Source of the DNA: Spirodela intermedia
Taxonomy: Eukaryota > Streptophyta > Magnoliopsida > Alismatales > Araceae
Direction of reading: 5' to 3'
DNA length: 64,000 nucleotides
Assembly (NCBI GenBank): GCA_902729315.2
Contig: LR746277.1
Location: 1,989,001-2,053,000 of the forward strand
In this document: one piece after another, positions 23,960 through 35,200 of the stretch
Layout of the letters: each line of letters starts with the position of its first letter
Position numbering within the stretch: the stretch's first letter is position 1
The notes under the pieces: model-generated
Databases searched by the model: none
What the model saw: the letters and a program-made list of their open reading frames with translations, nothing else
Told to the model about the DNA's origin: nothing
Made by a program: the position numbers and the translations under genes

Positions 23960-24240
23960 TATAAATTAATGTTCCCCACACTCCACGGAACCTCAATCAA
24001 ACTGCCCACCCACTCCAGTCTTCGCATTCATGCTTTCTTCTCCTTTTTTCCCACCACCTAAGATCGATTAAGTCCACGCTCAAATTAACTATGGAGACCC
24101 GCCTGGGAGGCGCAGATCACTGTTCAGAGAGTTCCATGCCATGGCAGTGTTCTCCGCATTGCTCCGAGTTCATCGGAGACGTCCCCAAGAGGGAAACCCC
24201 AGCTCTCAGCGGTTCACAGTCCTGTGAAGTTCAGATCTGA
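23960..24240 (+). other. Candidate small transcription unit, 49-codon frame
   Basis: A good TATA box (TATAAATTA at 23960-23968) is followed by a C/T-rich stretch with the look of a plant leader. An ATG at 24091 opens a 49-codon frame ending at 24240, Cys/Ser-rich in its first half (HCSESS, CSPHCSE). I recognise no family. It could be a small peptide gene, a non-coding RNA or chance; a convincing microRNA hairpin was not found. Confidence 0.2.
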
Positions 24241-26217
24241 CGAAATGAAGAATATCCGTGGATCATGATGATGGCATTTAACGAAGGTGCGGCCGGCCAG
24301 GGGTGAAAGCTCGAAGCCGCCGCCGATCAACTGGGGAGGTTTTCACCGTCCTAGCACAAGGTTAGAGATCTGCGGAACCGATTGATCGATCATGTGAAGG
24401 ATCTTCGATCAGGACGGCTGAAGGAGTGAAATCCATCCTTCTGGCAACGGAGGAGGGGAGAACTCTGCGTTGATTTGACGGAGAGATCGGGAAACAGGGC
24501 GCTGGGAGAGCAGTTATGCCGAGGAGCGGAGACTTTTCCTCCCGTGGTCACATCAGATCGGCAGCCGCGGGCCGCAACGGACACCAAACCTAGGGCATGT
24601 CATCATCCATTCATCGGAGGATCATAAAGAGAGCCTTCAGATCCGCAGTGGAGACAACCTCACCTGGAAGAACGGAGCAGTCGAATTGAAGGCGGTCGAC
24701 GACCGCAGGAACCGGCAGGAAGATTCTGGCTGCGTCTTCCATTGCGGATTCACACTCGGCGGGACTCCGTGCGTTCCCCTTCGACAGGTCCAGTCTCCGG
24801 AAGTGTAGAATCCGGAGAGAGAGAGGGAGGGAGGGAGCGGGAGAACGCCACGACAGTACGTTCTAGCTGCCATTATTATCTCCCGGCGAAACCATAGACA
24901 AGCAGCATCATCCCGCAGTGGCCCGCGACGAAGAAGACGACGCGAGAGAGAGAGAAGGGACGACGACGACGACGACAACGATTGGTTCTTGAGGAGAATT
25001 GGCGACCGTGGCGGAAGGCGGCCCCCTCCGCCTGAGCTTTCCTACGTTGCCAAGATCGCTCCCTTACCCCGCGTCATCGCTACACTCTCTCTCTCCTCGA
25101 AGAAGGGGGAAGCTTCTTGTATGGGTTCAGAGATGTTCCTCTCACAAAATTAATTTTATAGCAGTTTAAATTGAGCTCATAATTCAAAACCATTATAATA
25201 TTAGACACTAATTCGACTGCTGTCGATCACGAATACGGAATTATTTCGATTATTCAGGAACAATTTTGCATCTATTTCATTTTCAGCAAGAAAAAATAGA
25301 TGAATCGTTCATAGAAAATTTCTCAACAAAATCGTTCATATTTACATAAATTATTGCAAATAACTAGATTAGGTCAGGACTTCTAGAGAGGATCGAACAT
25401 TGATTAAAATGATAAATTATTAATGAAACATTCAGTCCAGAAGCGCGGCCCAAAAAAAGCTTCATCCATTATTATGAATTTATTTCGCTGGAAAATGAGT
25501 GAATGAACATCGCAAGCATTTTGCTGAAAAATAGTCACTATTTGAAGCTGCGAGACGTATTTTGCCCGAATTTCAATGCGATTTATAATTTTCTGATCAA
25601 TCACGAACGTAAATTTTGCGAACTCAGAAACCCAAAAAAAAAATGAACGGAAAGCTGGATGAGTTCGGGCACATGGAGGGACCATCAGAGGGATCGGGAG
25701 GCTGTCGGCGATCAGAGGATTCAATCAAGAAGGATTTTCATGTCGGAAATCAACAACTTACAGGAAAATCCTCGGCCGCTTAGGTCGCAATCAATATCCT
25801 CTGCAGTGGTTTCAAGTTCCTCTGCAACAGATAATCCGGCGATCAAGTGCCTCAGGAAATTCTCTCCATGTCGCCGTCGCCATCTCCATCGAAGAAGAAG
25901 AAGATGATGATGATGACGATGATGATGATGATGATGATGCTGAAGAAGAAGAAAGATGAACGAAGAAGATTGAAAGAAAGAGGAAGCGGAAAAGCTCTCA
26001 TATCAGACCGATCGTGCGGTGAGTGGTACATGCAAATCTGGCCTCCTTCTCGCTCGCCATCTATATATCTATACAATGAGAAGCTTATTCCGGCTTGATT
26101 CCGACCGTCGCTGGATCTGATCTGTTGGTGATTCCGGCGGCGAGCTCTTCCTCCGCCATCCATGGCGGGACTTTCCCGGGGATCTGGACCTCTGCCGGAA
26201 GCAAGGTGAATCCCCTT
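24241..26217. other. Intergenic region downstream of the PADRE gene
   Basis: Includes a (GAC)n/(CGA)n patch at about 24960-24978, AT-rich sequence from 25130 to 25640 and an (ATG)n/(GAT)n microsatellite at 25892-25941. The right end is presumably the 3' UTR of the minus-strand PADRE gene. No gene is supportable. Frames such as the minus-strand one at 24978-24637 are Ser/Arg-rich and show no domain. Confidence 0.45.
25892..25941 (+). repeat. (GAT)n microsatellite
   Basis: About 16 trinucleotide units with a few interruptions (GAA at the left, one GAC inside), near the presumed 3' end of the PADRE transcript. Confidence 0.85.
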
Positions 26218-27047
26218 TCATCCTCCGACTTCCGATATGCTCTGCAACGACGGCCGCCACTGCCGCAGCCGAGAGGTGGATTGCGCCACCCTGTGGCGGT
26301 TCCTTTCTTCTTCCTTGGCCGCCTGCAAACGAATTCAGAACGGATGAGACTGGCTGTTCTTTCTTCCCCGGCCAAGGTTTTCCGATGGAAGATCTCCTCT
26401 GCATCGGAGCAGGCGACTGTCGGGCTAGGGTTTCTCGGGAAACCGATTTGAATAGCGGAGCAGACGATTTACCTGAGCTTGATCTGGCTCGGCAAGGCCG
26501 CCGCTGGAGGCGGCGGATTCAGAGCACTGTTCATCACGGAGCGGCGCCTTCGTCCTCTCATGCTGCCGCTGCTTCTTGAGCACGTCCATCTGAGCCCTCA
26601 TCTTCTCCTGCTTCCTCGCCCGAAGCCCCTTTATCACCTCTACCCCCCACCCCCGAAAATGAAAAGCAAGATCATCCACCGTACGAGCACCACGAAAGGA
26701 GAAATCAACGCAACCCGCAGGAAAATGAGAGGAGGAAGGTGAGAGATCACACCGTGAGAGGTGACGAGGCGGTAGACCTGGCCGAGAAGAAGGTTATCCT
26801 TGGGGCGGAGGAGCCTGACCCGCGTGAACCGCGCCCCTTCAGCGGCGGTGGAGCCGCCGCCTCCCGGCGGATGCCCTGCCGGCACGCCCTCGCCTGGGAG
26901 GCGGCAGAGAGTGATGAGGGCGACGTAGTGGCCAGGGTTGCTCCTCATGACCTCGCTCGCCGGCGTCGGCCAGTAGAGCCTCTCCACCCTCCCCCCTGGG
27001 TGCTGTATCACCACCGCTGCCGCATCCGTCGCCTGGCAGTTCCCCAT
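26218..27047 (-). CDS. PADRE (DUF4228) domain protein
   Basis: Three exons on minus: 27047-26753, 26639-26473, 26322-26218; GT-AG junctions and phases give 188 aa. It begins MGNCQATDAA, the typical PADRE start, with Gly2/Cys4 suitable for N-myristoylation and palmitoylation. Next come QHPGGRVERLYWP, a SEVMRSNPGHYVALIT block and LLRPKDNLLLGQVYRLVTSHE, the core of the domain. Exon 2 adds VIKGLRARKQEKMR, and exon 3 ends in the conserved RLRQWRPSLQSISE motif, which is visible only in the correct third frame. PADRE genes are plant-specific and often induced by pathogens such as Sclerotinia; the molecular function is unknown. Two longer frames over exon 3 on the same strand (26375 and 26404) are out of phase and are not coding. 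Confidence 0.93.
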
Positions 27048-28532
27048 CTTCCACCAGGCGACCAAGCTTTCCTCTCCCCTTCTCTCTCTCTGTCTCTCTC
27101 TAGATTTAGGTCTCTGGGTGTATAGGAATGCAGGGGAGGAGGGGGGCGGAAAAGGGCAAATGCTGCGAGGTGGACGACGATGGGAAAGCAGAGCAGTCCA
27201 GTCCACGCCCAACAGCTAGCTATTACGCTGGCCAGCGGTGGGGGCGCTTCTGCGGTGGGGAGAGGAGGAGAGGAGGGGGAGGAGGAGGAAGGGTGTCTTG
27301 TACTGGCAATGGTGGCGCTCTTTAAGGCAAATCTCCCCACGCAAATAATATCGCCGGCCGAGCCATTTGCCAATTGCCCCCCCCCCCCTTGATTACGACG
27401 CGGCAGCAGGAACCCTCCCCCTTCCGTCCTCCTGCAAATGTGAAAAACACTGGTTACTGCGCCGCTAGCACTGGTTACTGGAGATTTTGGAGGGGAAGAA
27501 GACGAAGGTGACGCAGAGATGACGATGACGCCCACCTCGGCGCTGGCCCTCGGTAGTCACACCGGACGTACTCGCCGATCACTACCCACCACATCGGAAA
27601 ATAAAAATAAAAATTGAAATCCTCAATGCGGGCCCCACTTCGGCACGTGTTCTCGGGCCTCTCAACTTCCTCGTTGCAACAGTCCTCCGGTTCTGGGTCT
27701 CCCCGCCCTTGCCCCGTGCCACGAGCGTCGCACGTGCGACGACTTCCCGCCAACAGGGAAAATGTAATAAATGAAAAGAAAACAGTCAACCACGCCACGC
27801 TTCCTCTTTTCCAATGCCTTTTCCTCTGCCCATCACTTTATCTCTCTCTCTCTCTCTCTCTCTCCCCTTCTCTCACTGTAAGATTGGGGTCAACAGTGGA
27901 GTCAGTCACTTTAACGTAAAGCATGCGATGGGATGTCAATTTTAAAAAAAACTCCGCACCTAGAAATTATTTCATAAATAAATAAATAAATAAAAGGAAG
28001 CCGCGGAAATTATTTTACGATTAAATTTTCATTAGTTCCTCTCGATTTTCTAGAAATTCGAGTCTTTGAAAGCTCAGAAGGGAATCAATCCTCTTCGCAC
28101 GTGGGCTCGGCTCTCGAATAAACGGGTTCCGTGCGATAGTTAAAATATTATTGGGTAGAAATGCAATTTCAGACCACCGTACTTTATTAAATATCCCTCG
28201 TCTTATGAAATAATCAGAGGAGATGAGAGCAGGACCCCTCAGAGTGGAAACCAAATCGGGGGCCTCCGAAGACTGAGGTGAGGATACATTAATATGGAAA
28301 TATTGTATTCAATCAGGACACGACGTAAGATATGAAATTAATAAAGGGCTTTTGTATAATACGCCCCCATTTAATTGGTGACCTTACTTATGCGACGACT
28401 CGCGGCATGATGGAATAGAAAATAATGGAGGTGGTTGCGTAGTGGGGAGGTCTAAAACCGTCTTCCATTGTTCTTAAGATGGGTTTTCTGTGGAGTTGAT
28501 GCACAGACTCCCAACCCATCGCCACAGCAAGG

Positions 28533-28580
28533 GAAGAGAGAGATAGAGAGAGATAGAGAGCGATAAAGATAGATAGATAT

Positions 28581-28626
<46 letters not shown>

Positions 28627-28736
28627 AGACAGATAGATAGATAGAGAAAAAGATAGATAAAGAGAGAGAGAGAGATAAAGATAGATAGAGAGAGCGAGAG
28701 AGATAAAGATAGATAGATAGAGAGAGAAAGAGAGAT
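28533..28736. repeat. Complex (GA)n/(GATA)n block
   Basis: About 200 bases built of GA, GATA and AAAGATA units in shifting order. It gives low-complexity S/L/Y frames on the minus strand that are not coding. Confidence 0.9.
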
Positions 28737-29969
28737 GGGCGATGAGATTATTAAGGGGGGGGGGGATTATAGGTTTTTTCCAAGATCTAGGAGTAACATA
28801 TGATGAGTCTGTAGATGTGAAACCCCTGCACATTCTCACACAACGCTTCCCCATTAATGCCATTTAATGGGAGTCCATGTGGGGTGAGAGTTGGGTCTTC
28901 ACTTCTTCAAAGATGAATCACGAATCCTTATATCGATCAGCACCATTAATCTGGTTCCTCCCCAGCGCTCTATAGAACCCATGAAGAGAAAGAGCTGGTT
29001 TGATGATGAATTGGGTGGGTTCAGCTGTTCTACGAGTAATAAGATCCTCTTCCTCTTCCTCTTCTCCTTCTTCTTCCTCTGGTCGAACTGTCTCTGGCAC
29101 CCAAAAGAGGAATAAGACCCAAGAGGGACAGTATTCAATGAGACCTCCGTGATGGATCATTGATTTCCTAAAGTGGCCCCTGCATTATGCTGTTGGGTTT
29201 TTCCCGAATTGGGGTTTCCTCTCTCTCTCGCTTTCTCTCTCCATTCAACTTTCCCTCGTTGTGGGTCTTCTTCTTTTGGGTTTCCAGCAGGTAATCGTCT
29301 AGGAAGTTTCCCCATTTCCTGGCAGACCAAGCGGATTTCTACTGTCTTGGGTTACGGATGAGGTTGGGTGGGGGAGGAGGGAGGAGGGTCAGCTCAAGGG
29401 GGTTGCCCTGCTTCAACGTCTCCACGTCTCATTATCATTATATTATCACTAAAATTAATAAATGGCGCGTATAGAGGGTTGGCGATATGCTCCCGTGTCA
29501 CCATACTAGTATATTATTTTCTTGCATGTTGTGTTAGTTCAGGGCCCATCACATTACTTTCCTTGATTTATTTTTGCCTTTTTTTATATACGAGCAACCC
29601 TTTATTTAATATTACTAAAAAAAAATCCCTCGAAAACCCCCTTCTTATGGAAACGCCATCTCAGATGAAAATAACCCCTCAAAAAACCATTTTTATCAAT
29701 TTTATTTATTTATTATGCATTTATTGATTCTCCTAATAAATGTTGTTCTAATGAAGGCTTTGACCACCCGCTCAACTACTCTCGACGAGTCAAATTAGTC
29801 CAGAACTTCAACGGAGTTGACCCCCCCCCCAATGTGAGAAAAGTTTGGGCCACTCTGGCCCAAGAGTCTAGGAGACGCTCTCTCGTTCTCTCGCCCTCTT
29901 TTTCACGCCCATATATCATGCTACTTACTCAGAATATTACCATCGGGGTTTTATCTAGGACATATTTAT

Positions 29970-29971
<2 letters not shown>

Positions 29972-30003
<32 letters not shown>
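29972..30003. repeat. (AT)n microsatellite
   Basis: An uninterrupted AT tract of about 15 units. Confidence 0.9.
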
Positions 30004-30007
<4 letters not shown>

Positions 30008-30283
30008 AAGTATGTAAAGAGAGCGATCATTTTATTGGGCCATTCAGCCCAATAAAAGTATCCCGCGTGGAGTTGGGCTTTCACCTGTAGGGCACGTTAT
30101 ATGAGCCTAATAGTGCATGCTTCGGGCCGACCTAAAGTGGGCCGTGGATTAATGGGCCACGCCGGAAAGCTGAGAGAGGATATCATTATTCAGCGCGGTC
30201 AGCACGTGGGAGCCCATAACTGGTGGGCCATCCTTCGGATTGGTCCAACATATGCATTTAATAGAAATAGTAAAAAATAATGA

Positions 30284-30613
30284 TAATTTCCAATCGCCTT
30301 GGGTTTTCGTAGATTTAAATTTTTTGAATAAGAAAAAAAATGAAAGCAACGGTCTCAAGAACGGCTCTATGCCCATGTCTACATATATATATAATTTCCA
30401 TCGCTTTAGCCTTTTCATAAATTGAAATGTTATGAATAAGAAAAAAAATGAAAGCAACGGTCTCATGAACGGCTCTCTGCCCATATATCTAGGAGATAGA
30501 GAGAGATTGTCATATTAATTTCCAACGCCTTGGATTATTCATAAATTTAAATTTTACGAATAAGAAAAAAATGAAAGCAATGGTCTCAAGAACGGCTTTA
30601 TGCCCATATATCT
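30284..30613. repeat. Tandem repeat of about 110-125 bp, three copies
   Basis: Units start TAATTTCC at 30284, 30392 and 30516. Each runs through an A-TGAATAAG-AAAAATGAAAGCAA-GGTCTCA core and ends GCCCATATAT or similar. Copies differ by about 10-15 percent and by small insertions, so the array is older than the 330-bp duplication at 11137. Confidence 0.85.
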
Positions 30614-30619
30614 AGAGAC

Positions 30620-30655
<36 letters not shown>

Positions 30656-30680
30656 GTGGATAGATAGAGATAGAGAGAGA
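30612..30680. repeat. (GATA)n/(GA)n microsatellite
   Basis: GATA units pass into GA units and back to GATA, directly abutting the third copy of the 110-125 bp tandem array. Confidence 0.85.
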
Positions 30681-31241
30681 GTGGGGATTGTGGTTGATCG
30701 TCGTCGTCTTCATCGTCGTCCTCGTTGGGGAGCACATCACGTGGGTCACATGCTTTTCAAAGGGAAAGAAAAGGCGCTACTTCGCCGTTTCCCACGGTAT
30801 CTGTTATCACGCCGGAGGATCGATTATACGATGCTCGTGGGCGACAGCGTGCGCAGACCACGGCTCGTGTTTATTATTATTTCCCTACTGTGGAGGCGAG
30901 TCTCTTTTGCTTAGACTAGGAGAAAGATTAAGCCTTGTGCGTCCGGAGACATAAAGACGCCCAGAGAGAGAGAGAGAGAAGCGTAAGAATCTTGCTAGAA
31001 ATTTCTGCGTCCGGAGAGATGAGATGTCTAGAGAGAGAGAGGGAGGGTAGGAATCTTACTAGCCATTCTTCCGGTCCATGCCCACTGATCACGCATACTC
31101 TCTCTCTCTCTTTCTCTCTCCATGTACCTGCGACCTATTCTGAGTAATCTTCTCCTGCCATTCACGACGTCACAAGACCCGAATTGTCCCACTCAAAATC
31201 AACTAACGATCAGCAGTTGGATGATTTTGAAGGAGGAAAGC

Positions 31242-31245
<4 letters not shown>

Positions 31246-31293
<48 letters not shown>
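31246..31293 (+). repeat. (GA)n microsatellite
   Basis: About 23 GA units, about 280 bases beyond the stop codon of the transporter gene, so possibly in its 3' flank. Confidence 0.9.
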
Positions 31294-31295
<2 letters not shown>

Positions 31296-31575
31296 TAAAA
31301 ATGGAAGGGAAGAAGCATCACAGGGATGGATGTTCCTCAGGCCAAGAATCCGTCGCAGATATACAGACAACATAAGAAGAGACAAGAAAACCAGGTGGGA
31401 ATCCTTCTCCGGGACCCTCTTTATCGCATAAGATCAAACCCCCTCCCATTTGCGGAGGGGGGAAATAAGAGAGAATTTCGAGTCCCTCGCCCCCTCCTTG
31501 GCGAGGAAGAGCTCCAAAATTTCTCCGGCCGCTCGAGCTCCCGGCAGGCAGCGATCCCCCGCCAGCACCGGGCCG

Positions 31576-32259
31576 TCAATTGGAGGGGAAGAACCTGTTC
31601 AAGCTGAAGGGCAGGGAGTAGAACTCCTCACTCCGAGTGTCTGACTTGAAAGATCGGAACTTCGCCCACCAGTGGTGCCCTCGGTCCTTCTTCACCGCCG
31701 GGTCGTGCCGGTGCAGGGTGTTGTCCAGGAAGAACGCCACCATCCCCGCCACGAGCGCCTCCGACGAGAAGATCACGTTGACGATGTCATTAAACTTCAA
31801 CAAAAAAAGAAAAGAAAGAGAGGCCTTTGATTGTTGAGCAAAAGAATAAATAGCTCATAAAAAGGAGGAAAATTGAGAAGAAATGGTGGTTTTGTTTGTC
31901 TGGTACCCATCGGCCGCTGGTGTGGACGGGCCCGTAGCCGGCCACGGAGGTGTACTCGTTGAAGTACTGGGGCACGGATAAGCCCAGGAAGATGGAGAAC
32001 CCGAGGATGAACTTGGTACGGAAGCTATTCAGGTTGCAGAACTGGAGGAAGCTCAGGCCCGCCACCCCTGTTTCAGGATTACAAAAAATTAAAATAATGG
32101 TAATAATTAAAGAAATAAACAAATAAAAAGAACACGCACCGACATATGCGAAGAGGACACAGTAGATCGCCGCAATAATCGGGGCCGGGATGGAAGCAAA
32201 TACCGCTCCGAATTTCCCTGCACAGAGAGCCCAACCAAGGGATGAAAACTCAGATAAAG

Positions 32260-32298
<39 letters not shown>

Positions 32299-35200
32299 TC
32301 CCCACGGAGATTTTTCTTCTTTTGTATTTTCTTTTGTGCAGAGAAAAAAAAAAGACGGTGTTTTTACTCCTCCAGAGAGGGTGGCATATAAAAATGGATT
32401 GCATTCAGTCCACCCGAGTGATCTAAGAACTGGGTGGACCAATACTTTGCGATCGATTATTACTTGAGAAAATAGAATAAAAAAGAAGATTGCGAGATGC
32501 GAGAGCGAATTCGCTGCGTTTCATTGAGCTGAGCAACGAGTTTCAGAGGACCTACCAAGAACTGAAAAGAAAATCATGAATCCTGCGGCGATCTGCACGA
32601 CTCGACGGCTGCCGACCCGCGTCAAGGCCAGCAAGCCCGCATTTTCGCTGCAGAAATAGTTCAAAGGAAGAATCGGCAGATCGTCAACACAGAATATCCG
32701 GATAAGAAAGCTAGAGAGAAATCTGGTGACTCGGAAACATGTTCTTACACAGACACCGATGACCCATTGGCTGTTCCGAAGAGCCCGCTGAGTAAAATCC
32801 CGACGCCCTAATTCATGAAGAATCTTCTCATTCTCCAAAACCTTTTCTCCCGAATAATCAAAATGAACCAGAAAGAAGAAGGCTCGAGCTCCAGTACCTG
32901 CCAGGCGACGCCACGGCTGAGAACAGAAGGTGGCAATGGGGTCGCACTAGAGTATCTTGAGACGGCATAGAAGGCACCAGTGGACTTCATGCAAGAGAAA
33001 GGGTGGGAAATGAAGATCAGCCATGAGCCTTGCGCATAGATAGAAAGCAGGAATGAAGAGGACCCAAACCTCAACAAGAGAGACAAAAGAAGCGGACATC
33101 ATGGCGAAGGCCTCTCCTGCGTCGAATGTTGGTGCCCCCCATTGAAATGGGTATGGAATCCGAATCCTGTGTGAGGAAAACTTCAACTACTTCAGGCTTT
33201 TTCTAACCCGGGTGTTTGGAATCGGCTCATCCTGATCTGATCTACGAGGGAAGTTACAATCCCCCAGAAACTTAGGCGGGTATAAAAAAAAATGCGCTAA
33301 ATTTGGGAACGAAATATGCCGAGATATAGACTGATTTTGGGCTAGATTATCCGAGAAGAACTGCCTATGTTGCTTCCAGTTTTGGATCTAATGCTGTGTA
33401 TAAAACTGGTTTATGTAGACATCATCTGGGCTAGAATATCCGAAACAATCTACCTAGATTATATCCAATTTTGGATCCACTACTATATCTGAAACTGGTC
33501 AATAAAGACCGATTCTGGGCTACATAGAACATGCAAAGCAATATGCCAAGGTTATTTCCGATTTTGAATATAAGAGAACATCCAAAACAAGTCAACATTG
33601 ACCAATCATGGGATAGAATCTCCAAAATAGTGTGGCTAAATTATTTTCCAATTTCGGAAGCAATGATACATGAAAAATGGGTCAATGTAGAACGATTCCG
33701 AGCTAGACTCTTCAACAAATAACCTACCTAGACTCTTTCTCCAATTTTTTGGAAATAATAACTCATCCAAAACCGGTAATATCAAGAGATTCTGGGCTAG
33801 AATCTTCAAATTTTGGTTGAAATAAAGCATCCAAAACCGGTCAATATAGGCCAATTCTGGTCCAAAAGCTCCCTATAGATTTAAAATGAAGGGCATTGCG
33901 ATTACCAAGGAGAGCCTCCAACAAGGCCAGCACGATCGGTGCGGCAATGCAACTGGGTTTTTTGGGGCGCATGCCTGTATGCCCCCCCAACAGTGAGAAT
34001 GTGGGCATAGATCCATACAATTGCCACAGAAAATAATACAGCAAACCGAGCAAAGACTTGCCCATGCAACACATGGGGCAAATACTGCAAAAGAAGGAAA
34101 AATAAATTACTTTGGAGAAAGCTGCTGAAAGTAAGGCGCGATAAAAAATGAAACAATCGAATTTTTAGTAATTCCCAGATGAAAAAAAATGTTAGAATTA
34201 ATTAGGAATACCTGTGATAATATGACTAGCAGTATAAGCTGTGGAAGCCCAATCTCAATGCATTTGGCAACCTATGAAAATGATAAAACAGAAAATTAGC
34301 TTGCCTTGGAGGGGAAAAGGAGACTGTGATCAGCTAAGGTTATGAAATGAATATTTAGAAAATAGCAATATGAATGAATGGCATAAATCATTGAGCTCCA
34401 TTGAAGGCAAGATCTGGGGGCGAACAATTACCCCGGGAAATCCCAACTCATATAGCCCCATGCCAACGAGGGTAACCAGAGGAACTGACGAAAGAGGGGT
34501 CAAGAATCTGAAAGCCCAGCCAAGAAACAAAAGTTAAAATAATAATATTAACAATAATAATTTCAGCAATGAAAGATAAAGACACCTCACAGAAGAAGTT
34601 GGGAGGGTCGAACCTGCCAACAATACGCCATAGGCCACTGAAGCCAATGACAATCTGAAATGTTGAAGCAACAATTAAAGCGCCCTGAGTCCCACGAATG
34701 ATTCGCTCGAATTTCTGGACCACAAAACGGAGGAGTCATTTAAAAAATAATCATAAAAATGGGGGCAAAAATCTTCTATTCAACTGGTGGGAGTCCTGAC
34801 CTCACGAGGATCCACGATGTTGCTGTACCGCCCAGCTAAGATAATAGAAATCGTGGGCACAACAAAGGTGTATGATCCTCCAATTACGGCAGGCAAACGA
34901 GTCCCAAAGAAGGTCTGGAGCAGAGTATTCAAACCAGCAACAAACTGAAGAGTCTGGATGACTCTTGCCTTCTCATCCTGGAGGAAGAGGAAATATTATT
35001 AATGAGTAAGATGAAGCTAAGCTGAAATCTTACAAAAAAATTGCAAGAAAAGAGGAATATTTATTCTTTTAATAGTTAATATTCGTTATTCGGTCTTACA
35101 TTGCCCCCACCCATCTGAGGAACAAGGGCAGATGGTATGAGAACAGTGGTCCCCAACATCACCAGGTAGTGCTGGAAGCCGAGTAGAATAGCCTCAGCTG

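Larger units (their letters stand above)
27048..31575. other. Repeat-rich intergenic region
   Basis: The left end carries the GC-rich promoter of the PADRE gene. The rest contains (CT)n at 27841-27863, a GA/GATA satellite-like block (28533-28736), (AT)n at 29972-30003, a three-copy tandem repeat (30284-30613), GATA/GA at 30612-30680 and (GA)n at 31246-31293. A plus frame at 30688-30954 (88 codons, hydrophobic start) shows no recognisable domain. No gene is supportable. Confidence 0.45.

Noticed and set aside
26069-26404. Two minus-strand frames (96 and 111 codons) over the last PADRE exon
   Set aside because: The conserved RLRQWRPSLQSISE end lies in the third frame and joins in phase to exon 2, so these are shadows.
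28474-28863. A 129-codon minus-strand frame
   Set aside because: It is a Ser/Leu/Tyr repeat made by the GA/GATA block.
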